Source of the DNA: Branchiostoma lanceolatum | Taxonomy: Eukaryota > Chordata > Leptocardii > Amphioxiformes > Branchiostomatidae | Assembly (NCBI RefSeq): GCF_035083965.1 | Contig: NC_089723.1 | Location: 3,348,001-3,412,000 of the forward strand | Direction of reading: 5' to 3' | Length of the DNA stretch: 64,000 nt | In this document: positions 57,277 through 64,000 of the stretch, piece after piece | Layout: each line of letters opens with the position of its first letter | Position numbering within the stretch: the first letter of the stretch is position 1 | The notes under the pieces: generated by a model | The model's input: the letters and a program-made list of their open reading frames with translations, nothing else | Databases searched by the model: none | What the model was told of the DNA's origin: nothing | Position numbers and translations under genes: made by a program

Positions 57277-60200
57277 TTAAAACTCGTCATGTCCGTGAGG
57301 CTCCTCTTCATCCTCCTCATCATCATTTGGTCCGTCTGGGGAAAAGTCGGGGAAAAGTTCCACGAGGTGTTCTGTGGGCACCTGGTAAACCTCATCCACG
57401 GTCACCACAAAGTCTTTGTTAATGTCCAGGGTTTCAAATATCTGTAAGTTTGTCAAGATGTGTAGGTTAGTGACACTTTTCTTTAAAACAATCTACACAT
57501 ATGGATCATACTAAATACATACTTAGATGCTGCGGAAATTAGCTGCTCATTGCATCAGACATCCTGATATCATAGCCTCCAGACTAGTGTTACGGGAACC
57601 CGCAAAAGAAGCCGTGGAAGACCAAAAGGCACCTTCATCGATACACTAAGAGCCGACACTAACCTTACTGAAGTGAAGGAAATCCAGTCCCTGATGGAAG
57701 ATAGGGTGGAGTGGAGAAAGCTTTCAAGTTAGGTTCAAGCGGGAGTTAAGTAATCAAGTTTGGTCGAGCGGGAGTAAAGTAAAGTAAGTAAGTAAATACA
57801 TATCCCTCCTAGGAATATGAAATTTTCCAGTTTAACTTTAAGGACACATATGGCTAACTGATGCTGACTTTGAATGAGAGTGAATGAGTTTGTGAGAGGA
57901 ATTGAGTGGGTGAGTTTGTGTGTGAGTGAGTGAGAGTTGATGAGAGTGAGTGAGTGAGTGAGTGAGTGAGAGAGAGTGGATGAGAGTGAGTGAGAGTAAT
58001 AGCAATGAAAGGAGTGGGTGAGCTTTTGAGTGAGAGCTTTTGAGTGAGTGAGTGAGAGTGAGTGGATGAGTGAGTGAGTGAGCGAGTGAGAGTAATAGCA
58101 ATGAAAGGAGTGGGTAAGCTTTTGAGTGAGAGATTGAGTGTGAGCTTTTGAGTGAGTGAGTGGGAGTGAGAGAGAGTGAGTGAGCTTTTGAGTGAGTGAG
58201 TGAGTGAATGAGTGAGTGAGTGAGTGAGTGAGAGTTTGTGGGTGAGAGAGAGAGTGATGAAAGGAGTGACTGTATGCATGAGTGACTGAGAGAGAAAAGA
58301 AAAATGAGTGACAACCAAACTCACATCTAGTTTATAGCCCATGTCAACTTCAAAAGGAGCACCGTCGAATGACAAGGTTTCCAAGTCCTCCGTACTGATA
58401 GAGTCTTTCTCTTCAAGTTCAAAGGCCTCCAACAACATGGACCTGAGAGAAAAAGATGAGACATTATATTTCACTAATTTTGTACAATCTCAAAATATTG
58501 CCAAATGCCATGATGCTACTACTAATGGCTAGTCACCTTTGGACAATTATCAGAAAAGTGTGATCTCTAATGTTTTCTAACTGAGAGATCTCCTCAACTT
58601 ATTATACATATTGTGGCCCGAACAAAAATACAGTAATACTGGCATTGGAGCATGCTATTTTGACTTGATGGTTACTGTATTTGTAAGTAGAAAGAGGCTA
58701 AAAATGTCATCGCAAGCTGACAGAAACAATTCATAGAACACAGGACCCCCATTTTACATCCCTTCTGAAAGCCAGGTGCAACTCCAAAAATAAACATGTC
58801 CTGTCCCAGGAATTGAACCGGGGTCTCCCAGTTAGAAGCCTGACGAATCGCGCTCCTAGTGGCCAGCCGGTCCTGTGACCGCCATCCCCCATCGGCCGAG
58901 AGCTTGTGTAAACACAGGCTATCCCAGTTAGCAACTAATTGAATCCAGGAGCTCAGCTCTGAGGCTGCTATCAGTTGAGCTACAGGGACATCCCTGCAAA
59001 ACTTTTTACCCTCACCTTAATTGCTCTGACAATACACTGCTCACATATTGTTGCCCATACAAAGATACTGAGAAAGGTTACTGGTTCAATTCCTAGTTTA
59101 CGGAGATTAGTAACCTACTGCCGCTACGGCCTCAAACAGGCTACGGGACTACTTTTTACCTTTTAAGGAACAATTTGTGGCATCTTTGATCAATAAAATA
59201 AACAAATCACAAGATGTTGTCAAAGCGTTTTTAGCCTCACCTTATCTGCTCTGCGGTTGCCGTGAACTCGTATTTACTGAGGGGTTCGAAGTCGGGCAGG
59301 TCGCCCCTCCTACTGCAGTCCTCCTCATCGAACCTGTAAAGATGAGCAAACCAGATGTTCACGGCCATGTTCCTCTTCCGATCGGACGCTGTCGATCTCA
59401 CGTGGTGGAACCATCTGTGTAGAACAAACAATCAAAGGTGAAATTAGTTTAATAAATTCACCCAGGTTATTAGCTAGGATTTATAGATAGGGCGCCCAAA
59501 GATTAGGTGGGGGGGGGACCAATCAGACTACCTTATAGCTTTGCATGTCAATCAATATACATGCTGTCCCAGTGTCTGGTATGAGGAAAAAAAAAACAGT
59601 GGACAGTGTGTGTGGGGGGGGAGCACATCTGTACAGAACAAACCAAAGGTGAAACTTAGTGACGAGGGTTAGACATGCAGGTAATACCAGTAAGATTCAC
59701 AAGGTAAGAGATACTCAAGCAACTGAATAGTTTCTGGAAACTGTCAGACATTTCAGGTAGAATCCACTACCTACACGTAGTTTGTGGTTAAAAACCTGCC
59801 GATCTAAAGATCTTATTTAGTGTTACTGACGAATCGTAGTGGATGCTACCTGAAATATCTGACCGTTTTCAAAATCTATCCAGTTGCTTGAGTAACTGTT
59901 ACCTTCCAAAAAGTGAAATTCATTAGGTAAGAATCTCATCTGTACTGTAGTAATACCTGGGTGGAAGGAACAATAAACTAGTGAATTAAAAGCAGTATTC
60001 ACCAAAAATAGTTACTCAAGCATCAGCAACTGGATAATATTTTGAAGAAAAAAATATTTTAGCCAGTTGCTTGTCAATGAGTAACTATTTTGGGCATGAT
60101 TATTGTATTACCTGGATGTCTAACCTTCATCAACGTAGTACTCCCTATTCTTAGAGGTACTTGTATAGTCCCGGCCAATGGCTGATATATAGATAGAAGA

Positions 60201-63200
60201 GGGCCTGGAAACCCTAACACTCATGTTGAGTGCATGTACTGAGCTGAAACTCCAGCAGTTTAAGGGTTAAGGAAAATGATAAATAACTCACTTGTACGGT
60301 ATAAAGAGACAGTCTCCAGCCTCCATGGTAGCATTGTACCAGGGAACGTCTTTCAGACCTGGATATTTGTGGAGATCAACTTTTTCCACATCAACTCCGC
60401 TGAAAGATCCTTCATGGTCGATGTCAATATGCTTGTGTTCTTTCTGCAAATACAAAAACAAGATTATATTTGTGTGACTTTGGAGAACTCATCCTAGACA
60501 AGAAATTCTATGTGGAAAATCTTACAGGAAGAATACCAGCTCTTTGTACAACACTTGCAAGTCAACCTTAAGACCGAAAGCAAAGTCTCTTCACCTACTG
60601 AAGCAGCTCTAGATATTTCCTCACTTTATCAACCATAAACAACTCCTTGGATCCCTCGAAGAGACAGTTTATGTTGTCGACAGCGTCGAAGTGCAGAACA
60701 GACTTGGTGCCACCGCTGCTAAACCACATAACCGCATCCTGCAGATAGTCCAGAAACCCTCCACACAGCATATTCCTCAGCAACATAAACTCGCCTAATA
60801 TAAGAAAAGCACATGCATTATACTTGCGATTCTTATATAGGCCATATTTGGAAAATGGAAGCAAGGGTTAAAAGGCCAGGGGCAAGTAATACATTACCAA
60901 TCAAAGTTTAACTGTAATTCAATTGCCACACACAAAAATTGGACAAAGTTTCAACTGATCAGCTCCAGTCTTTATGATTTTTTATTTTTTTTTCATCAAG
61001 GAATGTGGCAATCCTTGACAAAGACTGGAACTGGTCAGTCCAAAATTTGGGTAAGTCCAATTTTTGTGTTGGAAATTTGCAGTTGTTCAACTTTGATTCA
61101 GAATGGCTTCTACCAAATGACACGTTACAATCATGACAACTTGTGTGCTGCATATTGTCTTTGGTTGCCATGGTAATCAAGATTTGACTTGCCCCATACG
61201 TTACCCTGAGTTCTCCATTTTCCCAGCATGGGAAGGCATCCATAATATGGCCCATGGCGGTCTCATGCAAAGCAAGGAGTTAGATTTTCCTTACTTTATC
61301 AACCATATACAACTCTTTGAACCCTTCCAGGAGGCAGTTCAAATTGTCGGCAGCGTCCGTATGTAGGACAGACTTGGTTCCGCCACTGCTAAACCACATG
61401 ATGGCGTCCATTAGCCTGTCTTGGAAGCCCCCACATAGCAGGTTCTTTAACAACATAATCTCACCTTGGTGAAAGAAAAAATTACATCATTTGAAGCTGA
61501 CAAAGGTGGACTGCTCAAAATTTCGAGACTTGTTTGTTGTGTTGGAATGCAGTTTAATCCACAGAGCCTTCGTACTACCAAAAATTATGTATAAGTGGTA
61601 TTAATGAAGTAGAATCATGTTTTAGCATTGTCATCTTGTGCCTGGCCCATTGTTAATAAGCAACCTTGCTTCTGAGAAAGAAGGTAGTGTTGGAATCTGT
61701 TTTTTTTTCTCTTTCAACATGCATTCCACTAGAAATGGTGTCAGTTGTTAAACGAGGGCAATTTTTTAATAAGTTGTCATCAACTTATCCCTGAACTGAG
61801 CTAGAACATTTTCCTAGAACGTTGACTGCCCTTCAGATATTTCATTTCTGTTTTAATCTCAGATTTCTTTACGGAGCCTGCATTCTTTTAGCCAGCAACC
61901 TGTTCAAATTGTTCCTGTAATCTCTTTTGACAATTTTTTTTCAGTCAGTATCTTGAGTCCTGACTGAACTTGGGTATGGGTGTGGACACTACCTTGGTAA
62001 AAGAAAACAGAGACTGGACTATATACAATTAATATTACTAGATGAATAAATAAATACAGAGGTTAACAAAAAAGTAGATAGATGGACTTTTTGTCCACTG
62101 CTGCTCAGTGAGAAGATTCCTTTTCACACCTTGGTCAACACCTGTTTCCCACACCTGGGCATGGTACAGCAAGGTGATACCAAGTCAAGTGAAGTGCACA
62201 CTGGCGAGTCATCATTGCAGCATCTTTGTACTTCATTTGTTGGAGCAAGAAGCAAAGGAATATTTCACAAACTCAGTGCATAAAGTTAAAACTGCTGATC
62301 TAGAAGGAAATGAAATCAAAGGAGTGGAAAATGAGAGAAAATCTGAATTTTGTAGGATGGGCATGGGCTAAGCAAGAAGCAATCTTTGTGGGTAATTAAA
62401 TTTAAAACAATCAATTCACACTGAATCACGGTAGAAAAAAGTACAAATTGTGAAAATTGATCTTGATTAAAAGAAAAACCCAAGGGAGGTGTAGGAGTAA
62501 ATATGAAATGAAAAATTAAGAAACATAAATCTATTTCTAATCATATGGAAGCTCATCTGTGTTGGTGTAAAGGCATGTGTCAATAAGGTCATGTGTCTGT
62601 AACTTTTGTGAGTTTATGTTCACGGTTCGGAAGTGATTGGTCATTATTGATCCTGAAAAAGGCGACAGTGGTCGGATCCGTGCATGCCACATTGTTTGAA
62701 GAAAAAGTTTAGCATTGTACTATATCTATTTCTAATCATGCTGTCGAACTTGCGTGGTACCTCTCATTGGAGGTTCGATGCTCTCCACCAGGTAGATGTC
62801 CCTGTTCTTGTAGGTGCTGAGGAACTCTCGGAAGGACAACACGTAGGCAGGCCAGGAACGATTCTCCTTCTTCCCCTCTTCGACATCCACCTTTACGTCA
62901 CCATACTGTGCACTGGAAAACCAAGGGAATTATTGAAACATAATGTTTTGCCAAATTTTCTGCCAATATGCTTTAACGTTTTGCAGCTTTTGATTAATGT
63001 ACAAAAGTTGTGTACATCATTTTCATCACATTGCTGACCAGTGGATGATGCCTGTAATGAGCCTGTATCATATAATTTGTAATGCATATAATATAACGTT
63101 ACCAATAAATTACTGTAATGACATAATGACTGTAATTGGCCACAGGTCAAAAGACCTTATTATCATACATTGTACTATCATGCAAATGTATATGCTGTTT

Positions 63201-63779
63201 GTTGGGAAAGGAACAAAAGAACAGGCATTTCTTCTTGACTTTTCCATGTTGAACTTACGTTACTAACAAGTAGTTACATTTGTCACATAATTTGGAATGA
63301 CAACTAATAGATGCCTTTGTCAATCTATCAATGTAATAATTAGAGCATCTTGTATCATATGTATAATTTAGGAGCTGTCTGTCAAAAATTCTAAGATTCG
63401 TTGATGAAGGTTATACATCCAGGTAATAAGATACGCCAAAAATAATTACTCAAGCAACTGGATAAGATTGCCCCCCTCCCCCTTCAAATCACCTCAGGTA
63501 CTCGTCTGTCCACAGCTTGAAGGCTGCCGTCTTCTTCGCGGCATCTTTGAAGACCACGGGCTTCCCCGGCTTCACGTACTTATGGTAGAAGTCTCTCGGG
63601 TGGGGAACGTCTTGCAAGACTTCCACCATCCCGACGGGAGGCAGCTGGTTGCCGATGGGCTGTAAGTGGCCATGCGGCGGCGTGCTGCCTCCTCCACCGA
63701 CGGACTCGCCCGAATGGCTCGGTACAAGAGTTAGCCCGACGCAAATCACCAGAACAAGTTTCCAATAGCTTTCTTCCAT
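57277..63779 (-). CDS. ER-luminal JmjC oxygenase with EF-hand and two alternative JmjC exons
   Basis: Seven coding exons in the mature frame: 63493-63779, 62761-62912, one of 61295-61464 or 60625-60794, then 60292-60443, 59241-59414, 58325-58442 and 57277-57441; 405 residues with either choice. Signal peptide (KLVLVICVGLTLVPSHS) at the start; cupin/JmjC domain from about residue 50, with HxD (His181, Asp183) in the alternative exon and the distal His in KWFHHV (257/258), then RNMAVNIWF. These are the Fe(II)/2-oxoglutarate ligands of JmjC hydroxylases. The tail has a degenerate EF-hand-like helix pair and a canonical EF loop DINKDFVVTVDE (357-368), an acidic stretch and C-terminal HDEF, a variant of the KDEL/HDEL retrieval signal. 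Predicted to be a calcium-sensing protein hydroxylase of the secretory pathway; the substrate is unknown. The domain combination differs from the nuclear histone demethylases. The ATG at 63779 starts the signal peptide. Confidence 0.88.
57590..57735 (+). mobile_element. LINE ORF2 tail fragment
   Basis: The frame KRSRGRPKGTFIDTLRADT, then NLTEVKEIQSLMEDRVEWRKL, then stop is the standard C-terminal end of a non-LTR reverse transcriptase (RGRPK..F.D.L..D......DR..WR). It is followed by a short tail ending 'gtaaagtaaagtaagtaag'. It lies in the last intron of the JmjC gene, on the opposite strand. Confidence 0.75.
57870..58275. repeat. (GAGT)n/(GAGA)n degenerate microsatellite
   Basis: Long interrupted gagt-rich sequence with an internal duplication ('gagagtaatagcaatgaaag' twice, at about 57989 and 58088). 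The open Ser/His/Leu-rich minus frames that run through it into exon 58325-58442 are artefacts. Confidence 0.9.
58735..59000 (-). mobile_element. tRNA-derived SINE
   Basis: The complement begins 'atgtccctgtagctcaactg' (A-box-like), has 'ctcctggattcaattag', and contains a second tRNA-like block with 'ccccggttcaattcctggga' (B-box). It ends near 'gggggtcctgtgt'. Same broad family as 45155-45432. Confidence 0.65.
59655..59912. mobile_element. Foldback/MITE element with both halves
   Basis: 'gttagacatgcaggtaata', 'actcaagcaactgaatag' and 'agacatttcaggtagaatcc' are mirrored by 'ggatgctacctgaaatatct' and 'ccagttgcttgagtaactgt'. Same family as 13985-14185. A further half lies at 60003-60135. Confidence 0.7.
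60003..60135. mobile_element. Copy of the dispersed foldback family
   Basis: 'gttactcaagcatcagcaac', 'agccagttgcttgtcaatga' and 'tacctggatgtctaaccttc' show two short halves in inverted order with almost no spacer. It is 150 bp from exon 4 of the JmjC gene. Confidence 0.65.
60625..60794 (-). CDS. Alternative JmjC exon 3b (HFD version)
   Basis: 170 bp with acceptor 'ttatattag' and donor 'gtgagg'. It encodes 57 residues with SVLHFDAVDNINCLF. It needs one base from exon 2 and ends in phase 0, exactly as exon 3a does. The two copies differ at 13 of 57 residues and neither has a stop or frameshift. Confidence 0.88.
61295..61464 (-). CDS. Alternative JmjC exon 3a (HTD version)
   Basis: 170 bp with acceptor 'tttcaccaag' and donor 'gtaagg'. 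It encodes 57 residues with SVLHTDAADNLNCLL. Same length and phases as exon 3b, 500 bp upstream of it in gene order. The acceptor has a short pyrimidine tract and AAG, so it may be the weaker site. Confidence 0.88.
61470..62755. other. Intron 2 of the JmjC gene
   Basis: AT-rich sequence without a recognisable exon or repeat family. It could carry regulatory sites for the alternative exon choice, but none can be named. Confidence 0.4.
63397..63470. repeat. Half copy of the dispersed foldback family
   Basis: 'gttgatgaaggttatacatc', 'ggtaataagatacgcc' and 'actcaagcaactggataaga'. It ends 20 bp from the donor of exon 1 of the JmjC gene. Confidence 0.75.
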
Positions 63780-64000
63780 GTTTGTGACAATCTTTTCTGT
63801 CAAGAGTTGTTGTTTCTGAGGAAAAATGATGCTCCGCTGACGTAAAAACCCCGTCAGACAACCTGTCGTTTGATTTTGCTGCCAATCTTCTTCCGCGTGA
63901 CGAGGTGGCTTCTGGGAAGGAGGTAACCTTGCGGAGTGGGCATCACGTGACCGGCGGCTGCTGTCTGCAACTGGCGGGACCTCCACACATTCTTACCCCC
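63780..64000 (-). promoter_or_regulatory. 5' flank of the JmjC gene
   Basis: More G/C-rich than the neighbouring introns; the frame stays open upstream of the chosen ATG to the next ATG at 63986 but encodes low-complexity residues. No TATA box is evident. The window ends here. Confidence 0.4.

Noticed and set aside
57838..58474. 206-codon Ser/His/Leu-rich frame on the minus strand
   Set aside because: It is read-through from JmjC exon 58325-58442 into a gagt microsatellite; the real exon ends at a GTGAGT donor at 58323.

Overview
The window looks like nuclear DNA of a cephalochordate (lancelet, Branchiostoma-like). It holds five intron-rich genes whose closest recognisable relatives are deuterostome or animal families. 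Exons are short with consensus GT/AG borders. The non-coding DNA is packed with small inverted-repeat (foldback/MITE) elements, tRNA-derived SINEs, decayed LINE 3' ends and microsatellites. The organism is inferred from protein family content and repeat style, not from any marker gene.

Layout: (1) 85-3014 (+), a CHK/EcKinase-like small-molecule kinase with an altered catalytic loop. (2) 6836-21212 (-), an ADAM10-like metalloprotease paralogue with 14 recognisable exons; its zinc motif has lost the catalytic Glu, one prodomain exon has an in-frame TGA, and no membrane-anchor exon is visible, so it is probably a pseudo-protease or a decaying gene. (3) 24062-35744 (-), a complete 13-exon ecto-5'-nucleotidase (CD73-like) that ends in a transmembrane helix and basic tail instead of a GPI signal. 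(4) 41043-54844 (+), a complete 19-exon MALT1 paracaspase: death domain, three Ig domains, caspase-like domain with intact His/Cys, Ig-like tail domain. (5) 57277-63779 (-), an ER-lumen JmjC oxygenase with signal peptide, EF-hand and C-terminal HDEF, and two tandem equal-length versions of the exon that carries the iron-binding HxD motif.

The genes are not an operon and show no obvious joint pathway. Genes 1/2 and genes 4/5 are convergent; genes 3 and 4 are divergent across a 5.3 kb repeat-rich intergenic region. All exon phases were joined by hand and are consistent within each gene; RNA evidence is absent.

The strongest leads are the frame-constrained mutually exclusive exon pair in the JmjC gene, the three independent signs of catalytic loss (kinase HGD to HAG; ADAM HExxH to HYxxH; ADAM nonsense codon), a foldback element caught inside a SINE with a 9-bp target duplication and a paralogous empty site, a 1.2 kb TTAA-flanked foldback element, and a recurrent pattern in which introns carry truncated tandem copies of the edges of neighbouring exons in four of the five genes.
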